Assembly (NCBI GenBank): GCA_963780345.1
Contig: CAWABU010000005.1
Coordinates: 186,001 to 250,000 of the forward strand
Length of the DNA: 64,000 nt
Source: PALSA-693 sp963780345
Lineage (GTDB): Bacteria; Actinomycetota; Acidimicrobiia; Acidimicrobiales; Palsa-688
Reading direction: 5' to 3'
Shown: one piece after another, positions 42,793 through 51,930 of the stretch
How positions within the stretch are numbered: position 1 is the first letter of the stretch
How the letters are laid out: the number at the start of each line of letters is the position of its first letter
Program-made: the position numbers and the translations under genes
Notes under the pieces: generated by a model
Seen by the model: only the letters and a program-made list of their open reading frames with translations
What the model was told of the DNA's origin: nothing
Databases searched by the model: none

Positions 42793-43999
42793 CCTGCAAG
42801 GTCCCGTCCCCACCGTGACCCGGCCTGACAAGAGCTTCGCTCGCGTTGTGGATCGCAGATCCCGCGCTCAACAACGCGGCGTTGTCCTGGCCGGGCTCCG
42901 GGTACGGCGCGGCGACCGTCGGAGCCTGGCCGGCGAAGGCGAGCGGATAGCGCGCCGTTCGCACTCGCCCCCGCTCAGGGTGACGGTACTCCTGGTACAC
43001 CCGGTTGTGGACGACATGCGGGTCCTCGAGGTGGCCGGCAATATCGAGCACGCGTGCAGCAGGCACGTCGGCCTGGCGGAATCGGTCGAGCCACTCCTCG
43101 ATCGATGCCGTCCGCAGCACCGGTTCGATCAGTTGGATCAAGCCGCGGAGAAACTCGGTCCGGTCGGAGTGACGGGCCAGCTCGTCCCGCCATTCGGGAT
43201 GCCCGACAACCTCTAGCGTCCGTTTGATCTGGGCGCCGGTCGTCGGGGCGATGACGAGGTAACCATCCAGGGCCTGGGCTCCGATGTACGCCTCAGCCCG
43301 GCGGCCGGTCCCCGGCTCGTCGATGAACATCTCGCCCTCGAACAGATCGGGAAAGTCGAAATAGGCGAGGGAGTCGAGCATCGGCACCGTGACCCGGTCC
43401 CCCAACCCCGTGCGCTCCCTGGCGTGCAAGGCGGCCAGAATGCCCTGAACGGTGAATAACGAGGCGATCTTGTCGGCGATGATCATGTTGACCGCTGTCG
43501 GCCGCCCGTGGTCGCGGGCGACGCTAAACAGCGCGCACTGCGCCTGGATGATCGGGTCGAAGGCCGGCTCCTCGGCGTGCACGCTGTCCTGTCCGTAGCC
43601 GCTGATCGCTACCCGAACGAGACGGGGCTGCGCCGCTTCGAGCACATCGTCGGTGAGCTGCAAGCGCGCTTGGACCGACGGGCGCCAGTTGTGCAGAAAT
43701 ACGTCCGCGCCTCGGGCCAGTCCCAGCAGCGCGGCTCGGCCCTCAGGATCGCTCAAGGTCAGGGCGACGCTGCGCTTATTGCGGTTGACTGCGGCCGCAA
43801 GCGGGCTGGTCTGCCCTGATCCACCGCCGATACGCCGGGTCGGGTCGCCTCGCACCGGCTCTACCTTGATGACCTCGGCGCCGAGATCTGCCAGCATCAG
43901 CCCCGCAAAGGGTCCGGCGATATAGCTCGACACGTCGATCACCCGGACCCCCGACAGAGGACCCCCCGGCCCGTTCCGGCCGCTCGGGCCATCCGTCAT
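42770..43999 (-). CDS. CaiB/BaiF family CoA-transferase
   Basis: A 409-residue type III CoA-transferase: GVRVIDVSSYIAGPFAGLML, LGAEVIKVEPVRGDPTRR, AAVNRNKRSVALTL, VAISGYGQDSVHAEEP. The catalytic Asp is probably that of MIIADKIASLFTVQGILAAL. It is clearly different from the enzyme at 37652 and from the tandem enzyme at 15708, so the window has three distinct CoA-transferases. It is the first gene of the minus-strand group running to 37652, and a 317-base non-coding stretch lies upstream. Confidence 0.92.
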   Translation of the reverse strand: MTDGPSGRNGPGGPLSGVRVIDVSSYIAGPFAGLMLADLGAEVIKVEPVRGDPTRRIGGGSGQTSPLAAAVNRNKRSVALTLSDPEGRAALLGLARGADVFLHNWRPSVQARLQLTDDVLEAAQPRLVRVAISGYGQDSVHAEEPAFDPIIQAQCALFSVARDHGRPTAVNMIIADKIASLFTVQGILAALHARERTGLGDRVTVPMLDSLAYFDFPDLFEGEMFIDEPGTGRRAEAYIGAQALDGYLVIAPTTGAQIKRTLEVVGHPEWRDELARHSDRTEFLRGLIQLIEPVLRTASIEEWLDRFRQADVPAARVLDIAGHLEDPHVVHNRVYQEYRHPERGRVRTARYPLAFAGQAPTVAAPYPEPGQDNAALLSAGSAIHNASEALVRPGHGGDGTLQDDIGQQG

Positions 44000-44316
44000 C
44001 GGCGGGGGACAACGAGTCGTACGCCACCAGTTCGGCTGCCGGCAACCAGGGCCAGCAGCGATCCCCCGGGACCGTCAACAGTCCAGGCCGGTCTGGTTGT
44101 CGTCATCATCAGGCCACCTCCCGGGCCGGGTCGTGATGGTAGGTGAGGCTGCAAAACTCGAAGTCACGCTCGACCCCCACACTACCGAGCCTGCTCAGCC
44201 GCCGTAGCCCTGGGGCGGGCTTGGGGTCGACGTCATCGTGAGCGGCTGTCACCCGTCCCGGGCAGCGAGGGAGGGAAAGCAAGATCCGGCCGGAATGGTC
44301 CATGAAGGGGACTCGC
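44000..44316. other. 317-base intergenic region without supported gene
   Basis: No convincing coding frame is seen. The frame that crosses it on the minus strand is a shadow of the acyl-CoA dehydrogenase-like gene. It probably contains the 3' end of that gene's transcript and a promoter for the CoA-transferase at 43999. Confidence 0.45.
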
Positions 44317-45309
44317 CTACTTGACTCGTGGACCGGGTACGCGAGTTGTGGACAGCAGTGTCGCCAGCTCCCGTTTGATCGATGGGCGGCTGGCGAACAC
44401 CAGCAGAACTCCAGCCTCGCGAAAGAGCCGTTGAGCGTGGTTGCCGACAACAATGGACCGGCTGCCTTCGTGGGCCAGCAGCGCCGAGGCAGCTTGCACC
44501 GCAAGGGCCGATACCCGGGCGCGGGCAGCCGGCATGGTTTCGGGCGCACCGTTATCGAGGGCGATGCGACCGGATTCGAGCTGTTCGTCGAGCGCAGATG
44601 GACCAATGAGCCGAAGGCAACGGGCCGCGACGCCGAGAGCCAGTGACCCGTTCGTTCGCAGCCTCATGGCATCGCGCTCAGGCCACTCTGCCCACGGGAA
44701 CCGGCTGGTCTCCCGGGCCGCGCTGACTCGCACATTCGCAAACCGGAGCTCCACGGTCGCACTGGCGTTGACGGCAAGCAGCTGGAGCGGCCTGGCGTGC
44801 AGGCCTTCGGATGACGTGTCGACCAGGAGCCACACCACATCGTCGTCGGGCGTGCGCGCCGAGACGTGGATGAGGTCAGCCAACCCCCAACCGGACACCC
44901 AGGGGGCAAATCCCTCCAGAATCCAATCGCCCCCCTGCCATTCGGCCCGTAAGGGAGGGTCGGGAAGGACTCCGGCGTAGGCCACTGTCGACCGTCTCTC
45001 GCCCGTGGCCAGTTGTTCGACCCACGGGTGCAGATGCTCTGGCCCCAATGCACACGCCGGTGCGGTACCGAGGTGTTGTGTCCATACCAACGTCGTTGTC
45101 AGACAGCCTCCTGCGAATGCCTCCAGGATCGGCCACGCATCCTGGAGCTGTAGTCCCGACGACGCCGAGAGTCCGTACCATCCTCGTTCGGCGAGCAGGT
45201 CAAGTCGCGCTCGCGGCAGGACCGGCATGGCGTCGATTTCGTTTGCCGTCGGGAACAGGATCTCGTCGGCCAGTTCGCGAGCCGCCTCCGGATTCAAATT
45301 CCTGGACAC
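44317..45309 (-). CDS. Short, divergent acyl-CoA dehydrogenase-like protein
   Basis: A 330-residue protein with an acyl-CoA dehydrogenase fold: an N-terminal helical domain (LDLLAERGWYGLSASSG, FAGGCLTTTLVWTQHLG), a beta domain (WILEGFAPWVSGWGLADLIH, VELRFANVRVSAARE) and a C-terminal helical part. It is ~60-80 residues shorter than normal and the C-terminal region lacks the usual QxxGGxG/catalytic Glu segment. It may be a non-catalytic partner, as in the alpha2beta2 steroid-type dehydrogenases of mycobacteria, or act in another flavin reaction. It is 49 bases from the P450 gene upstream and in the same orientation. Confidence 0.82.
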   Translation of the reverse strand: MSRNLNPEAARELADEILFPTANEIDAMPVLPRARLDLLAERGWYGLSASSGLQLQDAWPILEAFAGGCLTTTLVWTQHLGTAPACALGPEHLHPWVEQLATGERRSTVAYAGVLPDPPLRAEWQGGDWILEGFAPWVSGWGLADLIHVSARTPDDDVVWLLVDTSSEGLHARPLQLLAVNASATVELRFANVRVSAARETSRFPWAEWPERDAMRLRTNGSLALGVAARCLRLIGPSALDEQLESGRIALDNGAPETMPAARARVSALAVQAASALLAHEGSRSIVVGNHAQRLFREAGVLLVFASRPSIKRELATLLSTTRVPGPRVK

Positions 45310-45358
45310 GTCACGACCTCTCGTTGCTCGAGGGCGGTGACATTCGAAGTGGCTCCGG

Positions 45359-46558
45359 TCAGGCCACCTGGACGGGCATGCTCTCCCAGCCCCGAACCGT
45401 CGAGGTGGGGGCGAGCGTGATGTGGTCGGTGTCGACCTCCCAGTCCGGAAAGCGCCTCAATACCTCGTCCAGGGCTACCCGGCCCTGGAGCCGGACCAGG
45501 TTGGCGCCCAGACAGTAATGCAGCCCATAGCCGAGCGTGATGTGTGAGGAGTCGCGGCGCTGGACGTCGTAACGGTCGGGGTCGGTGTAGCGGCGCTCGT
45601 CGCGGTTGGCCGATCCGACGAGCAGCAGCATGGCACTTCCGGCCGGCACTGTGGTCCCGTAGAACTCGACGTCCTGGGCGACATACCGGGCCACGTGCGG
45701 GGCGGGCGGCTCGAAGCGGAGGGTCTCCTCGACGGCGTTGGCGGTGAGGGACCGGTCCTCCAGCACCCGGCGACGCTGGTCGGGATGATCGCCGAGGAGC
45801 TTTCCCAGCCAGCCGATGAGCCGGCCCGTAGTCTCGTTGCCAGCCCCGGCAATCACGGTAGTGTAAGTGAGGACCTCCTGGCGGCTGAGCCTGCGGGTGA
45901 GGCCGGTCTCATCCACAAACTCGGCCGTCAGCAGGGCTGTCATCAAGTCGTCAGACGGATGCTGCACACGCCAATCGATGTACTCCGCAAATAGGTCTCC
46001 CGTGAAGGCGGTGGCCCGGTTGGCGTCCATGGGCTGGCCCGGGTCGGTCTTCAGCATTCGGTCGGCGCGGTCCCTGACGACGGTCTGATCGGACTCGGGA
46101 ATGCCCAACAGCATCCCGATCACGCGTGCGGGCATCTCGGCCCCGAGGTCCTTGACGAAATCGAAGTGGTCAGTGCCGACCAGGGGATCGAGACATGACG
46201 CGCAATAGGCCCGGACCTGCTCCTCCAGCATGTTCATGCGCCTCGGCGTAAACAGACGCGACAGCAGGCCCCGATGCTGGGTGTGGACCGGCGGGTCCTC
46301 CCACACCACCGTTCCCGAGGGGATCTCCAGGCCGGACTGGACTATCTCAAGAATGTCACCGTGCGACGACGAGAACGTCTGCCAGTTGACAAACGCACTC
46401 TCGACGTCGGCAGATCGAGACAGCGCCCAGAAATCGTAACGCTGGTTGTGATAGATCGGGACCTCGTCCCGCATTCGCCGGAAGACGGGATAGGGATCGG
46501 CGTTGATGCCGAAGTCGTAGGGGTCGTAATACACGCTGCCCGCGGTGGCGACCGTCAT
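45359..46558 (-). CDS. Cytochrome P450
   Basis: A 399-residue bacterial P450: VVWEDPPVHTQHRGLLSRLF, I-helix VIAGAGNETTGRLIGWL, E-x-x-R in VEETLRFEPP, and the heme loop LGYGLHYCLGANLVRLQ with the Cys ligand. It starts at ATG 46558 (MTVATAGSVYYDPYDF); the upstream extension in the same frame is basic and not P450-like. It is a different subfamily from the P450 at 41587. It is the first gene of its minus-strand group and divergent from 46716, sharing a 157-base intergenic region that should hold both promoters. Confidence 0.94.
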   Translation of the reverse strand: MTVATAGSVYYDPYDFGINADPYPVFRRMRDEVPIYHNQRYDFWALSRSADVESAFVNWQTFSSSHGDILEIVQSGLEIPSGTVVWEDPPVHTQHRGLLSRLFTPRRMNMLEEQVRAYCASCLDPLVGTDHFDFVKDLGAEMPARVIGMLLGIPESDQTVVRDRADRMLKTDPGQPMDANRATAFTGDLFAEYIDWRVQHPSDDLMTALLTAEFVDETGLTRRLSRQEVLTYTTVIAGAGNETTGRLIGWLGKLLGDHPDQRRRVLEDRSLTANAVEETLRFEPPAPHVARYVAQDVEFYGTTVPAGSAMLLLVGSANRDERRYTDPDRYDVQRRDSSHITLGYGLHYCLGANLVRLQGRVALDEVLRRFPDWEVDTDHITLAPTSTVRGWESMPVQVA

Positions 46559-46715
46559 AGAAAGACAATCTAGCCCTTCTGACCTGGCACCAGCTCGAGC
46601 CACGAGATGTCGGGCCGACCCTCGACGGACAGTAGAGTGCGTGGCCAGCTTCGATCGCTTCGACCTACCCGGCGGCATTCGGGCTGGACGGTAGGGGAGC
46701 GGAGGGACCATCCAG

Positions 46716-47621
46716 GTGAACTACGACGATGCCATTGCCCCGTACGCGACGCCGATGTCGGTGCCTGGTCCGCTCCCCGACGCAGTGGACAACCCGGGGC
46801 CGGCCCGCCGCCTGCGCGACGCCTGCGAGCCGATCGCCCAGCATCCGGTCTGGAGTCGCTCCACCAACGAGCGGCTGGCGGAGCTCGGGCTGGACTTCCT
46901 CACTTCCTACGTCGGCGGCCGGGCCGCTTATCTGGGCGATCCCGCCGCGGCGGTCGTGGCCGCCACTTTCGCCTGGTTCGAGCCGTCAGTCATCGCCGGC
47001 ATCTACCAACTGGCCCGACAGACCGTTGGGCGTGACCAGCTGATGGCCATCCGGGTGGAGGCCACCGCCGTGAGCCTGCGCCTGGTGCTGGGCGACGACG
47101 ACCCCTCGGCTGTGGCCGACGCCCTCGCCGACGCCGCCGAGGCGGCCGACGGCATGGGCCGAGCGCTCTTCAGCGGGGTACGGGCCGCCGGCAGACCGCT
47201 CGATCCCGTCGAGCGACTCTGGTGGGCGACCACCTTGGTCCGCGAGCACCGCGGGGACAGCCACGTGGCCGCCGCCGCGGCGGCCGGGATCGGGCCCGTG
47301 GAAATGAATCTGCTGACCGAGCAGTGGCTCGGCATGCCGCTCACCTCCTACGCCGCGACGCGGGGATGGTCCGCCGAAGCCCTACAAGAGGGAGCGGTCC
47401 GCCTCGAGGAGCGAGGCTGGATCCGCGATGGCCGCATCACCGAGTCCGGGGCCGAGGCCAGGAGCCGGATCGAGGAGCACACCGACATCCAGGAGCAGTC
47501 GATCGTCGACGGGCTCGGTGCCCGAGTGGCCGATGTCTGTGAGCAGCTGGAAGTCTGGGCTGGGCGCTGCGTCGAAGCGGGGACCTTCCCGAACGACGCC
47601 TTCAAAAGGGCCGCCGGCTGA
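46716..47621 (+). CDS. SCO6745-family protein (helical, unknown function)
   Basis: A 301-residue actinobacterial protein of the SCO6745 type. The first half is helical with TSYVGGRAAYLGDPAAAVVA and TFAWFEPSVIAGIYQLARQT. The second half contains RLWWATTLVREHRGDSHVAA and a winged-helix-like end (LEERGWIRDGRITESG), which resembles a MarR-type wing. GTG 46716 follows GGAGGG at about 46701. The family is common near catabolic and F420-linked genes, but no member has an assigned reaction that I can cite. Divergent from the P450. Confidence 0.82.
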   Translation: MNYDDAIAPYATPMSVPGPLPDAVDNPGPARRLRDACEPIAQHPVWSRSTNERLAELGLDFLTSYVGGRAAYLGDPAAAVVAATFAWFEPSVIAGIYQLARQTVGRDQLMAIRVEATAVSLRLVLGDDDPSAVADALADAAEAADGMGRALFSGVRAAGRPLDPVERLWWATTLVREHRGDSHVAAAAAAGIGPVEMNLLTEQWLGMPLTSYAATRGWSAEALQEGAVRLEERGWIRDGRITESGAEARSRIEEHTDIQEQSIVDGLGARVADVCEQLEVWAGRCVEAGTFPNDAFKRAAG

Positions 47622-47756
47622 CCAGCCGCTCCGCGTCTGGTCCCATGCCTGCGTGCCGACGAGAGACTCCTCCCTACCGCTGCTCGGTTCAAGGTGTAGA
47701 ACGGCATACGGTCGCGGGTGAACCCGGTCGTGATCAAGTGAGAGGGAGCTGGACCG

Positions 47757-49421
47757 ATGTCTGTCTACGACGAGCGGCCGTGGCTGGCCCGTTACAACCC
47801 TGACGTGCCCCACGACATCGAGGTCGAATATCCGACCGCGGTGGACATGTGGGAGGCGAGCGTCGCCCGCTCGCCGGACACCACCCTGATCCGGTACTTC
47901 GACAACAGCCTCTCGGTGCGCGAGGTGGACGAGCTGTCCGACGCCATCGCTGCCGCCCTGGTGGACCGGGGCTTCGCGCCGGGCGACCGCCTGGGCGTGT
48001 ACCTGCAAAACGTCCCGCAGTTCGTGCTGTGCATGCTGGCCTGCTGGAAGGCGGGCGGGATCATGGTGTCGATCAATCCGATGAACAAGGAGCGAGAGCT
48101 CAAGGTCCTTCTCGACGACTCTGGCGCATCGGCGCTCGTGTGCCACCCGGACCTGTACGAGCAGTTCGCCAGGCAGGTGGTGCCGACGACGGCGGTGAAT
48201 ACGGTGATCAGCGCGTCGGAGATGGATTTCCAAACCCGCTCTGATCGGCGGGTGTTCGCGGGAGTCACCACGGCTGTACCGGACGGCGTCCTCGATTTCC
48301 GTGACCTGGTCGATCGCTATCGGGGCCGGCGCCCGGTGCCAGCCCGCCTGGGCCCGCAGGACGTGGCCTTACTCACCTATACGTCGGGCACGACGGGGCC
48401 GCCCAAAGGGGCGATGACGACCCATCGCAACATCGTCTTCAACGCCCAGAGCTACCGGGACTGGATCAAGCTCACGCCTGACGACGTCGTACTCGGCGTG
48501 GCCCCCCTCTTCCACATCACAGGCCTGATCGGCCATATTGCCATCGCCGCCCTCCTTCCCGCGACGCTGGTGCTGGCCTACCGATTCGAGCCGGCCCTGA
48601 TGCTCGACGTCATCCGCGAAACCCGGCCGACCTTCACGGTGGGGTCGATTACCGTGTTCATCGCCCTCATGAACAACCCCGGCGCGACCGTGGAGGACTT
48701 CGCCTCGTTGAAGAAGGCCTACTCTGGCGGGGCGCCGATCCCTCCCAGCACGGTTACCGAGTTCCAGAGCCGGCTTGGCCCTTACATCCATAACATCTAC
48801 GGACTCACCGAAACCACTTCGCCGTCCCATGCCGTGCCCCTCGGCGGCGACGCCCCGGTTGATCCGACATCCGGCGCCCTTTCGGTCGGGGTGCCAATCT
48901 TCAACACCGTGGTTCGCATCGTCGGTGAGGACGGCGCCGAGTTGCCCGCCGGCCAGGTGGGCGAGCTGGTCACCGAGGGTCCACAGGTAGTGGCCGGTTA
49001 CTGGGAGAAGGCGGAGGAGACCGAGAAGGCGTTGGGGGGCGGCCGGCTGCGGACCGGTGACGTCGGGTACATGGACGCCGAGGGCTGGTTCTACATCGTC
49101 GACCGCAAGAAGGACCAGATCAACGTGGCGGGCTACAAGGTGTGGCCCCGCGAGGTGGAGGACGTCCTGTACCAGCACCCCGCGGTCCGCGAGGCCGCGG
49201 TGGTCGGAGTCCCGGACTCGTACCGGGGCGAGACGGTGAAGGCGATTGTCAGCCTGCGGCCGGGCCAGACCGTCGAGCCGGAGGAGCTCATCGCCTTCTG
49301 CAAGGAGCGGATGGCGGCGTACAAGTACCCCCGGTTGCTGGAGATCATCGACGAGCTGCCCAAGACGGTCACGGGCAAGGTCCTCCGTCGCGAGTTGCGC
49401 GACGAGGCGGTAGGCCGCTGA
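47757..49421 (+). CDS. Acyl-CoA synthetase (AMP-forming)
   Basis: A 554-residue ANL-superfamily ligase that activates a carboxylic acid to its CoA thioester with ATP. Core motifs: YTSGTTGPPKGAMTTHRN (phosphate loop), the aromatic/Gly segment IHNIYGLTETTSP, RTGDVGYMDAEGWFYIVDRK (hinge region) and the catalytic Lys in ELPKTVTGKVLRREL. Length and motifs fit medium- or long-chain fatty acyl-CoA ligases. ATG 47757 follows GAGAGGGAG. It probably supplies acyl-CoA for the dehydrogenases, hydratases and thiolase in the window. Confidence 0.95.
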   Translation: MSVYDERPWLARYNPDVPHDIEVEYPTAVDMWEASVARSPDTTLIRYFDNSLSVREVDELSDAIAAALVDRGFAPGDRLGVYLQNVPQFVLCMLACWKAGGIMVSINPMNKERELKVLLDDSGASALVCHPDLYEQFARQVVPTTAVNTVISASEMDFQTRSDRRVFAGVTTAVPDGVLDFRDLVDRYRGRRPVPARLGPQDVALLTYTSGTTGPPKGAMTTHRNIVFNAQSYRDWIKLTPDDVVLGVAPLFHITGLIGHIAIAALLPATLVLAYRFEPALMLDVIRETRPTFTVGSITVFIALMNNPGATVEDFASLKKAYSGGAPIPPSTVTEFQSRLGPYIHNIYGLTETTSPSHAVPLGGDAPVDPTSGALSVGVPIFNTVVRIVGEDGAELPAGQVGELVTEGPQVVAGYWEKAEETEKALGGGRLRTGDVGYMDAEGWFYIVDRKKDQINVAGYKVWPREVEDVLYQHPAVREAAVVGVPDSYRGETVKAIVSLRPGQTVEPEELIAFCKERMAAYKYPRLLEIIDELPKTVTGKVLRRELRDEAVGR

Positions 49422-49603
49422 GTTGCGGTGACTGACCGCTCATTCGGTGCGGGCACCCGCTCTTTCGGTTCCCAGATCCGGCGAACTGGCGGTGTTGCGA
49501 CTCGAGGGTGAATCCGTGGAGCGCATGAAATCAGCCGGTAAACGACCGCAGTGATGGGCAGGTAGCATCGCCATGCGCCAACGACAGGGACGGAGGAAAC
49601 ACC

Positions 49604-50563
49604 GTGACCACAACAGCCCCCAACAGCAGTACGGTGTTAGAACTTGCCGCCCGTTACCGGAACTGGGGCAAGTGGGGGCCGGACGACGAGCTCGGATGCA
49701 TGAACTTTGTCAACACCGACAAGGTCAAGCAGGCCGCGTCCCTGGTGCGTTCTGGCCGGGTGTTCTCACTGGCGTTACCTCTGGACGCCAGCGGGCCCAT
49801 GACCGGTGCGTACGGACGGGTCAACCCTATTCACATCATGCTGCAAGACGGCGGAGACGTTGCGTCGGGAGCGCAAGAGCATCTGGCCACGCTCCGCTAC
49901 ACCGACGACGCCGTCTATCTGGTTCTGCAGTGTTCGACGCAATGGGACGCCCTCGCCCACATCTACCACGACGGCAAGATGTACAACGGACACGGGACCG
50001 ACGCGGTAAACAGCACCGGGGCGTTGAAGAACAGCATCACCGCGGTGAGGGACAAGATGGTCAGTCGAGGGGTATTGCTCGACGTCGCCCGCTACCAGGG
50101 CAAGCGTTGGCTGGACGTGAGCGAGCCCATCCACGGCGAGGATCTGGAAGCGTGCGCGGCCCAGCAGGGCGTGACCGTCGGTGAGGGGGATATCGTGCTG
50201 GTCCGCACCGGCCGGATTGGGGCCGTGCGAGACCGAGGCTACTGGGGTGACGAATACTCCGGCGGCCCCGCTCCCGGGCTGGCGATCAGCGCCGCGCCAT
50301 TTCTGTGCGAGCGGCATGTCGCTGCAGTCGCCCTCGACACCTGGGGGATCGAGGTACTGCCCAACGAGACGCCGGACATCTTCCAACCGCTGCACATCAT
50401 CTTGCTGGTCAACGCCGGCATTCACATTGGCGAGATGTTCGATCTCGAAGCACTGGCGGCTGACTGTGCCGAGGACGGGGTTTACGAGTTTATGTTCGTA
50501 GCCCCGCCCCTGACCGTTACCGGTTCGGTCGGGTCACCCGTAAACCCGCAGGCCATCAAATGA
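49604..50563 (+). CDS. Cyclase-family (kynurenine formamidase-like) hydrolase
   Basis: A 319-residue metal hydrolase of the cyclase family: WGKWGPDDELGCMNFV at the N-terminus (typical of the long actinobacterial group), metal segment STQWDALAHIYHDG (Asp and His in the place of the HxGTHxD...H motif), EGDIVLVRTG, and PLHIILLVNAGIHIGEMFDLE near the end. Family members open lactams, formamides or cyclic esters. The first metal His of the classic motif is replaced by Gln, as is usual in this subgroup. GTG 49604 follows GGAGGAAA. It converges with the alcohol dehydrogenase. Confidence 0.9.
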   Translation: MTTTAPNSSTVLELAARYRNWGKWGPDDELGCMNFVNTDKVKQAASLVRSGRVFSLALPLDASGPMTGAYGRVNPIHIMLQDGGDVASGAQEHLATLRYTDDAVYLVLQCSTQWDALAHIYHDGKMYNGHGTDAVNSTGALKNSITAVRDKMVSRGVLLDVARYQGKRWLDVSEPIHGEDLEACAAQQGVTVGEGDIVLVRTGRIGAVRDRGYWGDEYSGGPAPGLAISAAPFLCERHVAAVALDTWGIEVLPNETPDIFQPLHIILLVNAGIHIGEMFDLEALAADCAEDGVYEFMFVAPPLTVTGSVGSPVNPQAIK

Positions 50564-50627
50564 TGGCCGCCGTCAACACCTGAGTGCGGGTGAGCCGGCG
50601 CCTTACTGACGGTGTGGCGCGACGCAA

Positions 50628-51749
50628 TCAATCGTAAATGATGACGCCGCGGATGTTTTTGCCGGCGTGCATGTCCTCGTAGCCCTGGGCGATCTGATCC
50701 AGGCTGTAGGTGGTGGTGATCAACTCGTCCAGCTTGATCTTGCCGTCCCGGTACATCTGGGCCTGCCGCAGAATGTCGAAGCTGGGGTTGGACGCCCCGA
50801 AGAGGGCGCCCTGGATCCGCTTCTGAAACAGGGTCAGCTCGCTCAGGGCCACCGGGATCCCGGCCCCGGTCTCTGGGCCGATACCGGTGACCACCACCGT
50901 GCCCGCCTTGCGGATGGCCGCAAAGGCCTGACCCACGTGCTCGCCCCTGGTGACCCCGACGGTCACGATGGCCGCATCGGCGCCCTGGCCGTTGGTCACG
51001 CTTTTGGCGAACTCGTCGGCCTCGGCGATGTCGGCGAAGGCGTGGGTGGCGCCCAGCTGGAGGGCCTTCTCTCGTTTGAGCTCCACCGGGTCCACGGCGA
51101 TGACGTTGGAGGCACCGGCCAGGGCCGCCCCCTGCACGGCGTTGATACCCACCCCGCCGATGCCCATGACGATGATGGTGTCCCCCGGACCGGCCTGGGC
51201 CGCGTTGACCGCCGAGCCCCACCCGGTCCCCACCCCGCAGCCCAGCAGGCACACCTTGTCCAGCGGCAGATCCTTCTCGACCTTGACCGCCGACATCACG
51301 CTCACCGTCGTGTGCTCGGCGAAGGTGGAGATCCCGCACAGCTGGCCCACCGGGGCACCGTCGACGGTGTGCATCCGGAACCTGGTCGGATCCTCGGGGC
51401 AACCTCCGGAAACCAGACCGGCGCCCAGGTCGCAGAGGTTCTGCATGCCCGAGGCGCACCACCGGCATCGGCCGCACCCCGGTATGAAGGAGAAGATGAC
51501 GTGATCGCCCACCTCGAACCCGAGAGTATGTGGCCCCACCTTCTCCACCACCCCGGCGCCCTCGTGGCCGCCACAGAAGGGGTAGACACCGACGGCTCCG
51601 TCCCCGGTGGCGATGTGGTCGTCCGAATGGCACAAACCCGAGGCCGCCATCTTCACCATCAGCTCCCCCTGTAGCGGTTCGTCGAGTTCGATGTCGATGA
51701 CCTCGTAGGCGCCTGGTGCCTTGGTGATGACTGCACCGCGTGTTCTCAT
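50628..51749 (-). CDS. NDMA-dependent-type zinc alcohol dehydrogenase
   Basis: A 373-residue class III-like MDR alcohol dehydrogenase: catalytic zinc motif ASGLCHSDDH, GGHEGAGVVEKVG, structural zinc Cys cluster CGRCRWCASGMQNLC, and the Rossmann loop VMGIGGVGINAVQGAALAG. The insert PEDPTRFRMHTVDGAPV matches the actinobacterial NDMA-dependent (mycofactocin-associated) dehydrogenases, which keep NADH tightly bound and pass electrons to mycofactocin. ATG 51749 follows GGAGGGGAG; the longer start at 51776 is less likely. No mycofactocin genes are in the window. Confidence 0.93.
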   Translation of the reverse strand: MRTRGAVITKAPGAYEVIDIELDEPLQGELMVKMAASGLCHSDDHIATGDGAVGVYPFCGGHEGAGVVEKVGPHTLGFEVGDHVIFSFIPGCGRCRWCASGMQNLCDLGAGLVSGGCPEDPTRFRMHTVDGAPVGQLCGISTFAEHTTVSVMSAVKVEKDLPLDKVCLLGCGVGTGWGSAVNAAQAGPGDTIIVMGIGGVGINAVQGAALAGASNVIAVDPVELKREKALQLGATHAFADIAEADEFAKSVTNGQGADAAIVTVGVTRGEHVGQAFAAIRKAGTVVVTGIGPETGAGIPVALSELTLFQKRIQGALFGASNPSFDILRQAQMYRDGKIKLDELITTTYSLDQIAQGYEDMHAGKNIRGVIIYD

Positions 51750-51930
51750 GTCGCTCTCCCCTCCGTGCGGCTCCATCCGTCGCGACCGATCTTAGCGGCG
51801 CGGCCGGTCGATCGCCCTACCCTTCTGCCCGACCTCTCCCGTTGTACGGCGTCCTGCTTTTCGTTAGCTTGTTGCTTGAAGGGCCCGTCCGCCTCTCTCG
51901 CAGGAACGAGCACAAGGAGCAGGACTAACC

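Noticed and set aside
46559..46711. N-terminal extension of the P450 at 45359
   Set aside because: The 51 extra residues are basic and unlike P450; ATG 46558 starts the typical sequence.
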